Shown here piece by piece: positions 51,264 to 59,359 of a stretch of 64,000 nucleotides of DNA. This DNA comes from Ulvibacter litoralis. Its GTDB lineage: Bacteria; Bacteroidota; Bacteroidia; Flavobacteriales; Flavobacteriaceae. The first letter of the stretch is position 1, and each line of letters starts with the position of its first letter. The translations under genes and the position numbers were made by a program. The notes below the pieces were generated by a model. The model was not told where the DNA came from and did no database searches. It saw only the letters and a program-made list of their open reading frames with translations. The stretch is taken from assembly GCF_900102055.1 (NCBI RefSeq), contig NZ_FNBA01000005.1, forward strand, positions 140,869 through 204,868, read 5' to 3'.

Positions 51264-52751
51264 TTATCGTGCCAAACTATCGATAAAATTTTGTCCGTTT
51301 TCTAAGTGTTTATCTTGCTTTTCAGAGGGCATTTTATCAAACATTCTTACAAGCATGCCTAAGCGCGGATTTGATAAGAAAAACTCTCGATGTGTATGCA
51401 TAAACCTCCAAAAGAGGCCGTCCCACACCTCTTGCCAGTCGCCTTTTTTATAATTGCTCATTTTCATGAGGTAGTTACTGCCGCTTATGTACGGTTTTGT
51501 GGCAATAAGACCACCATCCGCAAACTGACTCATACCGTACACATTGGTCACCATTACCCAATCGTAGGAGTCTATAAATAATTCCATAAACCAACGATAC
51601 ACTTCATCGGGGTCGAATTCGCATAACAGCATAAAATTTCCCAATACCATTAATCGTTCAATGTGATGACAATATCCCGTTTGCAACACTTTTTTTATGG
51701 TGAGATCAATGGGGGGAATGCCAGTGGTGCCATCGTAGAAGGAAGCTGGTATATTATTACTAAACTTCCAGAAATTTGTAGTGCGTTCTTCACGACCTCG
51801 AACTTCATAGACGCCCCTTATAAATTCTCTCCAACCTATAATTTGTCGAATAAACCCTTCGGTTGAATTAATTGGAACCTTGTTTTCTTCGGCATAGTGC
51901 AGACAAGCATCAATAATTTCGCTGGGGGTAATTAGCCCCACATTGAGCATTGGGGTTAGAACGCTATGATTCAAAATAGAATTTTCGGCAACGATGGCAT
52001 CTTCATAAACTCCAAACTCCATAAACCGTTTCTCGAAAAATTGCGCTAACCAAATTCTTGTCGTTTCGAAACTAGTAGGGTATAGGGAGATTTCTGTAAG
52101 CGATCCTAAATGATCTGAAAAATGTGCCGCTACGTATGTTGTAGCCTCCTTATAATAAGAATCGGCATCTGGAAATTGTATGGAGGGCGGCGACTTTTTA
52201 GCAGGATATTTCTTTCTATTCTCGTCATCGTACGTCCATTTTCCACCCCTCGGATTACCTTCAGGATCTAATAAAATGGCACGTTTCTTACGCGCTTCTT
52301 TATAGAAATTGGTTTGATGATATTTTTTTTTATCTTTTCTAAAAAAACTACCCAATTCCTTTTTTGTATTAAGGAAAAGAGGTGAATCGTATGCTGTGGT
52401 AGTGATATTGTTTTCCTGAGTAGATTGAAGGAGTCTCTTCTGAAGCCAATCGTCGGTAGGATCTACATAGTTAATATGTTCAACTCCCTGTTGTTTTAAA
52501 TACGGAATGAGTTTTCTAATATCCGAGATAGCCTCAATGGCTTCTATATAATAAACTTCCAGTTTTTTATCTTTCCGAAGAAAATCGGCATAGCGTTTCA
52601 TGGTGGCTCTATGAAATGCTATTTTTTGTTTGTGAAAAGGATATTGCTTAAAAAATAAATATTCTTCAATAATATATACGGGAACTTTCGTTTCAAAAAG
52701 AGGGGATTTCTGAAACAATTGGTGTGGAAATATGAGGTGAATACTTTTCAT
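51264..52751 (-). CDS. Photolyase/cryptochrome-family protein (FeS-BCP-like) without Fe-S ligands
   Basis: The 495-residue protein has the N-terminal DPRP-type domain ([10 protein letters not shown]) and the C-terminal FAD domain of the bacterial (6-4) photolyase / CryPro group ([36 protein letters not shown]). In Agrobacterium PhrB four Cys ligate a 4Fe-4S cluster, two of them in a YCxxCRY motif. Here that segment is NYKKGDW (433-439) and the other two ligand positions also lack Cys. It therefore probably folds without the cluster, and DNA-repair activity is uncertain. It overlaps the DUF2256 gene upstream (ATGA) and ends the operon. Confidence 0.9.
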   Translation of the reverse strand: MKSIHLIFPHQLFQKSPLFETKVPVYIIEEYLFFKQYPFHKQKIAFHRATMKRYADFLRKDKKLEVYYIEAIEAISDIRKLIPYLKQQGVEHINYVDPTDDWLQKRLLQSTQENNITTTAYDSPLFLNTKKELGSFFRKDKKKYHQTNFYKEARKKRAILLDPEGNPRGGKWTYDDENRKKYPAKKSPPSIQFPDADSYYKEATTYVAAHFSDHLGSLTEISLYPTSFETTRIWLAQFFEKRFMEFGVYEDAIVAENSILNHSVLTPMLNVGLITPSEIIDACLHYAEENKVPINSTEGFIRQIIGWREFIRGVYEVRGREERTTNFWKFSNNIPASFYDGTTGIPPIDLTIKKVLQTGYCHHIERLMVLGNFMLLCEFDPDEVYRWFMELFIDSYDWVMVTNVYGMSQFADGGLIATKPYISGSNYLMKMSNYKKGDWQEVWDGLFWRFMHTHREFFLSNPRLGMLVRMFDKMPSEKQDKHLENGQNFIDSLAR

Positions 52752-52876
52752 TTATTTTTTCGACACCGTTTACTACAATATTTCACTTCACTCCAGTTCT
52801 TTTCCCATTTTTTACGCCAGCTGAAAGGTTTGTTGCAAATGATACAGATTTTTTGAGGAAGATGCTCTTTTTTCAT
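52748..52876 (-). CDS. DUF2256 zinc-finger-like small protein
   Basis: The 42-residue protein has the family layout: a CxxC pair ([15 protein letters not shown]) and a second CxxxC pair (YCSKRCR), with many basic residues. DUF2256 genes are typical neighbours of this photolyase group. It overlaps both neighbours by ATGA, so it is translationally coupled between flavin reductase and photolyase-like genes. Confidence 0.88.
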   Translation of the reverse strand: MKKEHLPQKICIICNKPFSWRKKWEKNWSEVKYCSKRCRKNK

Positions 52877-53505
52877 TTTTTGAAATCGGGTACTTCATGA
52901 AGTCTTACAAACGGAAATCGTTCTATTTTTTTTAATGAATAATAGCTGTTTAAACCCGAAATCCCCACACCATTAGAAGCCTCTAAGTCGATATCATCAT
53001 CGACCATTCCAGAATCAGGAAGTATTAGGTGTTCAATTTCTCCTATTACTAACATAGTGCCATTGGCTTTAATGTCCATCTGTTCCTTAAAACGTAATCC
53101 TATTTTGAAGGTGCTCTCCTTTACAAAAGGGGCTTTAAAATTCGGAATATATTCTTCGGAAAGATTACAACGCTCAAATTCGGAAATATTAGCATCATAA
53201 TTTGCGGACGTATAATGGGCATTTTTGGCAAATTCGGGATGAATATGATTAATGGTATATTCTTTAGTAGCCTGAATGTTCTGAAAAGTATGACCTACGT
53301 CTTCGGTGGAAGGTCTGCATATAAAACCTAAAAGCGCAGGATTGCTTCCTAAATGCACTACAGAGCTAAATACCGCTAGGTTGGTTGTTCCATTTTCACC
53401 GATGGTTCCAATAAGATTGGCAGGTTTAATGCCAGTTACCGAATTAATAATAGTTAGTCTAGTAATTCGATCTAACTGCTCAATATCTTTTTTAGTGTAC
53501 ATCAT
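52873..53505 (-). CDS. Flavin reductase-like FMN-binding protein
   Basis: The 210-residue split-barrel flavoprotein has the FMN-binding blocks [39 protein letters not shown] and [10 protein letters not shown]. Such proteins hold FMN and reduce it or use it in redox reactions. Supply of reduced flavin to the adjacent photolyase-like protein is plausible. A start at the second Met (53502) is equally possible. Confidence 0.88.
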   Translation of the reverse strand: MMYTKKDIEQLDRITRLTIINSVTGIKPANLIGTIGENGTTNLAVFSSVVHLGSNPALLGFICRPSTEDVGHTFQNIQATKEYTINHIHPEFAKNAHYTSANYDANISEFERCNLSEEYIPNFKAPFVKESTFKIGLRFKEQMDIKANGTMLVIGEIEHLILPDSGMVDDDIDLEASNGVGISGLNSYYSLKKIERFPFVRLHEVPDFKK

Positions 53506-53568
53506 GTCGTTGTGCTATGAGCTCTAAAGTTACTATTTATATGGTGCTTAACGAATCGTAGTGTAGCC

Positions 53569-53856
53569 TTATCGTTTACTGATTTTGTTCCCTGAAATTG
53601 CTTTTTGACGTGAAGACTTAAACCTCGTAATTTCTGTACTTCTTTTTTTAAGGTGTTTGGTGCTTACGCCACTATTCACACGTTTGCGCCAACGTTTAAA
53701 ACTAGATTCTTTTAAATTGCTACGCATGAGTTTAATCACCTCTTTTTCTGAAACCTTAAATTGAAATTCGATGGCTTCAAAAGGAGTTCGATCCTCCCAC
53801 GCCATTTCTATAATACGGTCTAATTCTCTTTCTGTGAACAAATTGGTTGGTGTCAT
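53569..53856 (-). CDS. TIGR03643/DUF2805 family protein
   Basis: The 95-residue basic protein has ELDRIIEMAWEDRTPFEAIEFQFKVSEKEVIKLMRSNLKESSFKRWRKRV, the family core with a helix-turn-helix-like middle. The ATG at 53856 lies 4 bp after the DUF2452 stop; the ATG at 53892 would overlap that gene. It is regularly linked to photolyase genes in Flavobacteria. Nucleic-acid binding is possible but unproved. Confidence 0.85.
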   Translation of the reverse strand: MTPTNLFTERELDRIIEMAWEDRTPFEAIEFQFKVSEKEVIKLMRSNLKESSFKRWRKRVNSGVSTKHLKKRSTEITRFKSSRQKAISGNKISKR

Positions 53857-53860
53857 TAGC

Positions 53861-54265
53861 TTACGATACTTTTTCCCAGATTTGATCTGCATTTAAATAA
53901 AAACTGCCTATGGAATTAAAATTACATTCATTAGGAGCAATCATGGATAAGAAGGTTTCGTTATTACTTCTTTTATATAAATGATACACTTCTCCAATTA
54001 CAGGTTCAAAAGTAAATTTTGCTTCTAAAATAAGTTTGTTGTATTCAAATTCCTGCATTATTTTATCAAACTCAGCCCTAAGTTCTAAGTATTTAGCCTC
54101 AATTTTATGGTTTATTTTAACAATGTTTCTATTTTTCCAAGCAGAATTATCTGTTGGAGTAATTACAGGGGCACCCACAGTAGTAGGATACGGCTTAAGT
54201 GACGCGTCGTATTTTTGAGTTTCTGTATTAAAAACGACATTGTCAGGCTTTCTTTTTGTTATCAT
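53861..54265 (-). CDS. DUF2452 domain protein
   Basis: The 134-residue soluble protein has the DUF2452 signature (KPDNVVFNTETQKYDASLKPYPTTVGAPVI, then FTFEPVIGEVYHLYKRSNNETFLSMIAP). The function is unknown, and the family co-occurs with photolyase and light-response genes. It lies between the Lacal_2735-type gene (15 bp) and the TIGR03643 gene (4 bp), in the middle of the operon. Confidence 0.85.
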   Translation of the reverse strand: MITKRKPDNVVFNTETQKYDASLKPYPTTVGAPVITPTDNSAWKNRNIVKINHKIEAKYLELRAEFDKIMQEFEYNKLILEAKFTFEPVIGEVYHLYKRSNNETFLSMIAPNECNFNSIGSFYLNADQIWEKVS

Positions 54266-54280
54266 TTTAATTCAAATAAA

Positions 54281-54445
54281 TTAGGAAAGCTTTTCAAGTT
54301 GTTTTAATACTTCTTCGGCTTCATACGTTTTTTGATCGCTCATTTTTCTATTGGTAGTAGATAGCGTATAGGCTTCTTTTAAAAGCATTTCGTATTGATG
54401 CTGTAATTTTTCTTTCTCTGATTTCTTTTTGAATAATCCGAACAT
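54281..54445 (-). CDS. Lacal_2735 family small protein
   Basis: The 54-residue protein begins MFGLFKKKSEKEKLQHQYEMLL, ends EAEEVLKQLEKLS and is one long charged helix with a kink near TLSTTNRKMSDQK. This layout matches the small family named after Lacinutrix Lacal_2735, typical of Flavobacteriaceae. It is the first gene of the six-gene photolyase operon. The function is unknown. Confidence 0.85.
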   Translation of the reverse strand: MFGLFKKKSEKEKLQHQYEMLLKEAYTLSTTNRKMSDQKTYEAEEVLKQLEKLS

Positions 54446-54639
54446 GTCTTGTGTCTATATTTTTGATTTTCAGAAGTTAAATTCTGAAAGTAATGTTGTA
54501 AAGATACAATGTGTTTAATTATTTAAAGTTAATGTTAAACAGAAAGTTTTCTTAAAGTTTTGTGCTAGCTAAATTTTGAAAGCTAATTTTCAAGAATTCT
54601 ATTTCATTGGAAGTTCTAGTGTTTGTAGTTCAGTTTATA

Positions 54640-54680
54640 AAAAAAGAAGCCCCGTTATCATAATGACAACGGGGCTTTTC
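54640..54680 (-). terminator. Rho-independent terminator after the T9SS protein gene
   Basis: A 9-bp GC-rich stem (AGCCCCGTT with AACGGGGCT, 54648-54656 and 54668-54676) has an 11-base loop and a long T-run on the minus strand. It lies about 20 bp after the stop codon of the gene at 54701. Confidence 0.85.
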
Positions 54681-54700
54681 CGAAGAAAAACTAAGACTAT

Positions 54701-56173
54701 TTAGTTTTTTATAAATTTTCTAATTACAGTCTCATTTGCTATCGATAGTTTTATAAAATAGACCCCTTGGGCTACTTCTGAAACATCTATTTGCTGATTT
54801 GCGTCTATGGATGTATTAATTACTTTTTCACCTGTAACTGCGTAAATCGCATACTCTTCAATAGGATTATTTCCTGAAATTTTCAGAAAGGTAGTTACAG
54901 GATTAGGAGATAACACAATCTGCATTGTATTTGAAACTTCAGAAATGGAAAGAGTAGGGTCGTAGGCTTTTAATTCGGCAACATACGAATTCAATGATTC
55001 ACCATCTTCAGCGCCACTCCAATCGGAACCAAAAAGCAAACGCGTACCTGTTGGACTTATAGTAACGTGAGGCTCACCAAAATAATTGTATTCTTCTTCA
55101 TCGGCTCTATGGTGTGCCACACGATAGACGTCTGCGTTTCCGTTATTGACCTTGGCAATAATAATTTCTTGATCTAATAAATCTTGTCCATCTAAATCGT
55201 ATCCCATCATTGAAGCCGCAATCCAACCACCTTCATTATTTTTGTGTGCGAGTGAAGAAATATGTGTACCCGACTGCGGATATCCATAATCTGATGTCGG
55301 TGTCACAGCGAAACAAACGCCAGTAACAGCATTGTGCGCAACAATAGTTCCTTGGCAGTTTCCGTTAGGGCCTTCTTCAAAAGCAATGGCGAAATAAGCA
55401 TCATCGCCATTCGATAATCGTCCGAGGCAAGAATGTTCTCCAGGGTTGTCGATATTTAATGTGCGAACCAAGGTTCCGTTACCATCGTAAATGTTGCCTT
55501 GATGAACAAATAAATTTCCGCTAGGAAAAGGCATTGGAGCAGTAAATTCTAGGTCGGAAATATTAAATTGGGTAAGAGTTTCTGTTGAAATTCGATAATA
55601 ATAAGCCGTATCATTACCACATCGAAAACTGAATACATCAGAGTCCCAAGACATCATTTGGACATCATTCCCCATAGAAACGCCATTAGTACAGCCTGAA
55701 ACTGTCAACAAGTTTGTAAGTATGGTTTTACTTTGGTCAATGACGTTGTATCGAATAAAATCCTTGGTACTGTCATCGAGATAGAATAAAATATCGGGAT
55801 CGTTAAAGTGCCAGAATACAGTTTCAATATCGTCGGGAGTGATATCTGTTAACTCACGTATAAAGGTATAATCTGTCCCATTAAGTAAGTGATGTTGTCC
55901 GTTTCCATAGATAAGTAGTAAACTTTCATCGGCATTCCAAGCTTGAATGGTGCTGTACATTGGTACGCGAATCGTTGTTCCGTTAACATCGGAAATCCGC
56001 CGTATTTCAGTACTAGGAAAGGAAGGGTCTGTTGCAGATTCTAAATAGTCCGGCATGTCAAGCGGTTGTTGTGGATGCGGGGCAAGGTCGTTAGCAATGT
56101 AACCTTCAGATAAATCTTGAGCCATAAGCGTACAGCTGAAAAGTAAACAGCATAGGGATAGTAGGTATTTCAT
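54701..56173 (-). CDS. Secreted beta-propeller-like protein with T9SS type A sorting domain
   Basis: The 490-residue protein has a signal peptide (1-18, ending LMA), a long beta-rich region of repeated WD-like or Tol-PAL-like blades (for example PMYSTIQAWNADESLLLIYGN, WHFNDPDILFYLD and GTHISSLAHKNNEGGWIAAS), and a C-terminal type A sorting domain from about residue 418 (LSPNPVTTFLKISGN, ending GVYFIKLSIANETVIRKFIKN). It is therefore exported by type IX secretion. The propeller suggests binding or lyase activity, but no catalytic motif is clear. It is transcribed alone and ends at a strong terminator. Confidence 0.88.
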   Translation of the reverse strand: MKYLLSLCCLLFSCTLMAQDLSEGYIANDLAPHPQQPLDMPDYLESATDPSFPSTEIRRISDVNGTTIRVPMYSTIQAWNADESLLLIYGNGQHHLLNGTDYTFIRELTDITPDDIETVFWHFNDPDILFYLDDSTKDFIRYNVIDQSKTILTNLLTVSGCTNGVSMGNDVQMMSWDSDVFSFRCGNDTAYYYRISTETLTQFNISDLEFTAPMPFPSGNLFVHQGNIYDGNGTLVRTLNIDNPGEHSCLGRLSNGDDAYFAIAFEEGPNGNCQGTIVAHNAVTGVCFAVTPTSDYGYPQSGTHISSLAHKNNEGGWIAASMMGYDLDGQDLLDQEIIIAKVNNGNADVYRVAHHRADEEEYNYFGEPHVTISPTGTRLLFGSDWSGAEDGESLNSYVAELKAYDPTLSISEVSNTMQIVLSPNPVTTFLKISGNNPIEEYAIYAVTGEKVINTSIDANQQIDVSEVAQGVYFIKLSIANETVIRKFIKN

Positions 56174-56290
56174 AATGATTGGGTTTGTGGAGTGTAAAAT
56201 TACTTCACTTCTATAAATATTACAAATAATTAAATTGTTTGGCAGGATGTAAGTCTCACAATACTAGATGTAAATAGATTGAAAACTCTA

Positions 56291-56327
56291 ATAAAACAAA
56301 AAAACCCACAACGTTTGTTGTGGGTTT
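56291..56327 (-). terminator. Terminator hairpin next to a tRNA-like remnant
   Basis: A perfect 10-bp stem (AACCCACAAC with GTTGTGGGTT, loop GTTT) has a long T-run on the minus strand. No complete gene ends here, so it probably belonged to the decayed tRNA gene just upstream. Confidence 0.65.
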
Positions 56328-56332
56328 CGGTA

Positions 56333-56354
56333 TGCGGAGAAAGAGGAACTAACC
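56333..56354 (-). pseudogene. Possible tRNA 3'-end remnant
   Basis: On the minus strand the 22 bases resemble the T-arm plus acceptor 3' strand of a flavobacterial tRNA (GGTT...TCC, then TCTCCGCA). A terminator follows 6 bp later. No D-arm or anticodon arm is present on the other side. It may be decay or the scar of an integration event at a tRNA end. Confidence 0.4.
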
Positions 56355-56752
56355 ATTTTTTTAAAAGAAGAAAATTTACAGTAGCTGAGGAGGAGGCGGT
56401 ATTTTTTATGCACTTCTTATTAAACTTTAACATATTCACCAAGTCTTGTATGCTTAACTACAACAATTAAAGACGGAAAAAATCTTTAGTTGGTTAATAA
56501 TTAAATTCAGACTCAGTAACTCACTCATCCCTTTCCATGCATTCCACTTCGCCGCTTCCCCCAAAAAAAAAGAAAAGTAGTCAAACTTCATTTCATCTCC
56601 ATGTTTGAAGTTAAGTCTGCTTTAGATTCGGCTAACTATTAAATACAGATGTTTAATTCCGTTTAGCACTTTTCCTGTGCATTTCGAGAAGAGCTTCATT
56701 TCGAGAAAAGAGCTTTTCTATAATAGTCCTAGACACTGTCGTCAATTTAAGC

Positions 56753-56884
56753 TTTAATAAAAACAATTATAGCACTCATTTTAGGGTGGTATTTTTTAGA
56801 TGAAAAGATTTCAACTCACTCTATATTGGCAACAATTTTGTCATCAACTGGGGTTTATTTTATAAATAATAACAAAAAATGAAA
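56753..56884 (+). pseudogene. 3' fragment of an EamA/DMT-family transporter gene
   Basis: An open frame of 43 codons ending at TGA 56884 encodes ALIKTIIALILGWYFLDEKI and then STHSILATILSSTGVYFINN. This is the last two membrane helices of the EamA drug/metabolite transporter family. A stop codon precedes it in frame and no start or upstream part is found, so it is a truncated relic. Confidence 0.6.
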
Positions 56885-56982
56885 GTCCCTAAGAATTTAA
56901 AAAAAATACAAACCAAAACCTCATTAGGCGATTAATAAGTTTAAGTCATAGGAAAAAATAAATATGTAGTGTACTTTTTAAA

Positions 56983-57603
56983 CTATGTTGTGGGCAGTAT
57001 TTTTACTTTTTTACATTTAATTAGGTACATTGGCTGATTTTCGTCTTCTTCTGTAATTTCAAAAAGTCCGTATTTTTCAAACTCGAATTTAACAGATTCT
57101 CGGTCATAATAGAATATTTTTGCTCCTTTATAGATTTCGTAACGGTCTTTGCTTATTAATTTTCCTTGCCCAAATTGAGGTGCATATTTGTTTATCGCCG
57201 TAAAAATCATATATCCGTTTTCGTTCAGTTGATGGTAACAGTCATTTATTAATTTTTTTCTTTCTTCGTTGTCAAATAAATGAATTAGAGCATAGCAAAA
57301 AATTCCGTCATATTTTTTGTCGTCAAAAGGCATTTTGGTTACGGAACCGTGAAAAATGTTTAGCGCTGTTCCGTAATGTTTTTTGGCAAGTTCAATGGCA
57401 GTTTTTGAAATTTCAATTCCCGTAACTACTATTTCATTTGCTATAAACGGTTGGGCATTACGTCCATATCCAATTCCTGGAATTAGAATGTTTTTTATTT
57501 TTTTTTCTACAAAGAAATTCTTTGTCAGTTCAGCAGATTGTGCAGGGTTCATTCCCCACATTTCTTGCTTGTTGTTAAAAGCTTTTTCCCAAAATTCTGT
57601 CAT
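56983..57603 (-). CDS. Class I SAM-dependent methyltransferase (TPMT/TehB-like)
   Basis: The 206-residue enzyme opens FWEKAFNNKQEMWGMNPAQSAELTKNFF. It has the SAM loop ILIPGIGYGRNAQPF, acidic motif II (VTGIEISKTAIELAKK) and IFCYALIHLFDNEERKKLI. It resembles small detoxifying thiol, halide or tellurite methyltransferases. It starts 1 bp after the preceding small gene and is the last of a three-gene operon controlled by the divergent Fur-family regulator. Confidence 0.85.
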   Translation of the reverse strand: MTEFWEKAFNNKQEMWGMNPAQSAELTKNFFVEKKIKNILIPGIGYGRNAQPFIANEIVVTGIEISKTAIELAKKHYGTALNIFHGSVTKMPFDDKKYDGIFCYALIHLFDNEERKKLINDCYHQLNENGYMIFTAINKYAPQFGQGKLISKDRYEIYKGAKIFYYDRESVKFEFEKYGLFEITEEDENQPMYLIKCKKVKILPTT

Positions 57604-57604
57604 A

Positions 57605-57850
57605 CTAAATACATTTTTTTTCTTCTAATATTTTACATTCAATCCCTATGTTTTTAAGTTGCTGTTCAATACTAGTAGTGTCTATTAATTCTCCTTCAAT
57701 CCTTAAAATGGAATGACCACAAGGATAAGGCTTATTAAAATCTTCCAAGTCAAAATTGATTTTGAGCTGTGGATATTCACTTTTCAAAAATTTTAGAATT
57801 TCTTTTGAGAGATATTCTGACTTTACGTTGGTTATAAATACTTCAATCAT
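57605..57850 (-). CDS. Small ferredoxin-like-fold hypothetical protein
   Basis: The 81-residue protein begins MIEVFITNVKSEYLSKEILKFL and contains NKPYPCGHSILRIEGELIDTTSIEQQLKNIGIECKIL. This looks like a betaalphabeta HMA-type fold without the CxxC site; single cysteines occur at PCGH and near the C-terminus. I chose the ATG at 57850, 1 bp after the flavoprotein stop, over an ATG 27 bp upstream. Function is unknown. Confidence 0.72.
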   Translation of the reverse strand: MIEVFITNVKSEYLSKEILKFLKSEYPQLKINFDLEDFNKPYPCGHSILRIEGELIDTTSIEQQLKNIGIECKILEEKKCI

Positions 57851-57851
57851 A

Positions 57852-58853
57852 TTAAAAATTCTCTTGTGTAAGTTCATTATTGATTACTGCTCCAGAAATG
57901 TTTCCGCTAGAAACGGCTATTGCAACTGAACGCATCATTGAGCTATTGTCACCACAAGCAAAAACATCTTCTACTGTAGTTTTTTGCATAAAATTTACTT
58001 TAATGTGTCCGTTTTCTGTAAGTTCACAACCTAACTCTTTGGGGATATTTGAGTTTTGTTCAAAAGGAATAGAAGCGTAGGCACATTCAAAATTCTCTGT
58101 ACTTCCATTTTTGAATACAATTTTTTCTAATTGTCCATTTTGATGTTCTATTTCAGAAATTTGTTTTTCCACAATTTTTATATTGTACTGTTTTAATTTT
58201 TCGAGTTGATTTTCTTCAAAGTCTTTTGTTCCTGAAGTGATTATCGTTATTTCTTTTGTTAAATTGTTCACTAAAGAAGCAAGGTGAAATGCTCTTTCTC
58301 CATTAGCTATTATAGCGGTTTTTTTATTTCGTATTTCATAACCGTGACAATAAGGACAATGTACTACCGAAATTCCCCAACATTGGGAAAATCCATGTAT
58401 ATCTGGCATTATGTCTTTAATTCCTGTGGCAAAAACCAATTTTTTTGCACTAAAAATATCTCCAAATGTAGTAGTGATTTCAAAACCTTTTTTAATTCTC
58501 TTTCCACTTACGGCAATTCCGTTATAAAATTTGACACTTTCATATTTAGATATTTGACTTTTAGCAATTTCAGATATTTCTATGGGCGTACTTCCGTCTT
58601 GAGTCAGAAAATTGTGAGAATGTGGGGTTTGGCGGTTACACGGTTTTCCCGAATCTATTATCAATGTATTTCTCAATGAACGTCCTAAACTCATTGCAGT
58701 AGAAAGCCCAGCATAACTCCCACCAATAATTATTACTTCAAATTCTTTTTTATTCATTTTGTTATTGTATTGAGCGAAAAGCGATAAAGGTCTGGGTAAT
58801 GCAAGTAATAAACCTGATACTCCAAATAGTTTTATAATTTCTCTTCTAGTCAT
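57852..58853 (-). CDS. Thioredoxin reductase-like FAD oxidoreductase with Tat-like signal
   Basis: The 333-residue flavoprotein has an FAD motif VIIIGGSYAGLSTAMSLG (39-56), a redox-active pair Cys166-x-x-Cys169 (HCPYCHGYE) and a second Rossmann region (IIANGERAFHLASLV). The family normally starts at the MNKKEF position (residue 33). Here an in-frame extension MTRREIIKLFGVSGLLLALP looks like a twin-arginine signal followed by a cleavage-like FAQ. Export of a folded FAD enzyme by Tat would fit. A cytosolic version from Met33 is possible. It heads an operon with the small gene and methyltransferase and has a Nur-like operator. Confidence 0.85.
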   Translation of the reverse strand: MTRREIIKLFGVSGLLLALPRPLSLFAQYNNKMNKKEFEVIIIGGSYAGLSTAMSLGRSLRNTLIIDSGKPCNRQTPHSHNFLTQDGSTPIEISEIAKSQISKYESVKFYNGIAVSGKRIKKGFEITTTFGDIFSAKKLVFATGIKDIMPDIHGFSQCWGISVVHCPYCHGYEIRNKKTAIIANGERAFHLASLVNNLTKEITIITSGTKDFEENQLEKLKQYNIKIVEKQISEIEHQNGQLEKIVFKNGSTENFECAYASIPFEQNSNIPKELGCELTENGHIKVNFMQKTTVEDVFACGDNSSMMRSVAIAVSSGNISGAVINNELTQENF

Positions 58854-58864
58854 TATAAGTATTT

Positions 58865-58901
58865 AATGCGATACAGTCGCAATTGTGTTTTGGCAAATAT
58901 A
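58865..58901 (-). promoter_or_regulatory. Promoter and Fur-family (Nur-like) operator of the flavoprotein operon
   Basis: AATGCGA-TACAG-TCGCAAT (58865-58883) is an inverted repeat with 7-5-7 spacing and one mismatch. It lies just downstream of a perfect -7 element, TATATTTG on the minus strand (58894-58901). Bound protein would block transcription. A similar 19-mer lies in front of the fur-family gene. Confidence 0.65.
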
Positions 58902-58916
58902 CAATCTTTTTGTATT

Positions 58917-58935
58917 ATTGCAACAAATTCGCAAT
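58917..58935 (+). promoter_or_regulatory. Fur-family (Nur-like) operator in front of its own gene
   Basis: ATTGCAA-CAAAT-TCGCAAT ends 5 bp before the ATG at 58941 and repeats the operator at 58865-58883. The 6-5-6 core TTGCAA-N5-TCGCAA closely resembles the Nur box of Streptomyces (tTGCaa-N5-ttGCAA). Confidence 0.65.
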
Positions 58936-58940
58936 AACAA

Positions 58941-59318
58941 ATGAATAGAAGAAATACACCTACAAAAGAGGCTGTCTTAAATTTACTTTCAAAATCAAAA
59001 AAAGCATTGAGTCAGGATGCTATTGAAAAACAACTTGATATTAAAATGAATAGGGCTACTATATACAGAGTATTGAATAGGTTCTGCAAGGATGATTTAG
59101 TACATAGAATTGTTGCAGAGGATGGGAAACAGTACTTTGCCATTTGTAAAAAATGTGAGAATCCACAAGAGCTTACTCAACATCATTTTCATTTTAGATG
59201 TTTGTCGTGTGATTCAATTGAATGCCTACAAGTTCCTGTTGAGTATTCAGTTCCCAATGGCTATGAAGTTAAAAATGCAAATTGTGTTCTGACTGGGGTT
59301 TGTAATGACTGTTCGTAG
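58941..59318 (+). CDS. Fur-family transcriptional regulator
   Basis: The 125-residue metalloregulator has a winged helix (MNRATIYRVLNRFCKDDLVHRI recognition region), the His-rich metal site HHFHFRC and two structural CxxC pairs (CKKC and CLSC, with CNDC at the end). It is shorter than typical Fur (about 145) and lacks the usual C-terminal tail, as in Zur, Nur or PerR types. Two similar 7-5-7 operators, one before its own gene and one before the divergent flavoprotein operon, suggest it represses both. The metal or oxidant cannot be decided from sequence. Confidence 0.88.
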   Translation: MNRRNTPTKEAVLNLLSKSKKALSQDAIEKQLDIKMNRATIYRVLNRFCKDDLVHRIVAEDGKQYFAICKKCENPQELTQHHFHFRCLSCDSIECLQVPVEYSVPNGYEVKNANCVLTGVCNDCS

Positions 59319-59359
59319 GTTTTTTAAACTGCTCACAAAAAGACTATTTAGCTAGATGC

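Larger units (their letters stand above)
56174..56982. other. Gene-poor decayed region
   Basis: No intact gene is seen in these 809 bp. They contain a terminator hairpin (56291-56327), a 22-bp tRNA 3'-end-like remnant (56333-56354) and the 3' end of an EamA-type transporter gene (56753-56884). The rest is AT-rich sequence with short runs of C (for example the CCCCC and A-run near 56560). It marks the switch from core-like genes on the left to accessory-looking genes on the right. Confidence 0.7.

Noticed and set aside
56279..56470. A 63-codon frame with the phrase WVSVCGERGT
   Set aside because: It reads through a terminator hairpin and the antisense of a tRNA-like 3' end, a known source of false protein predictions.
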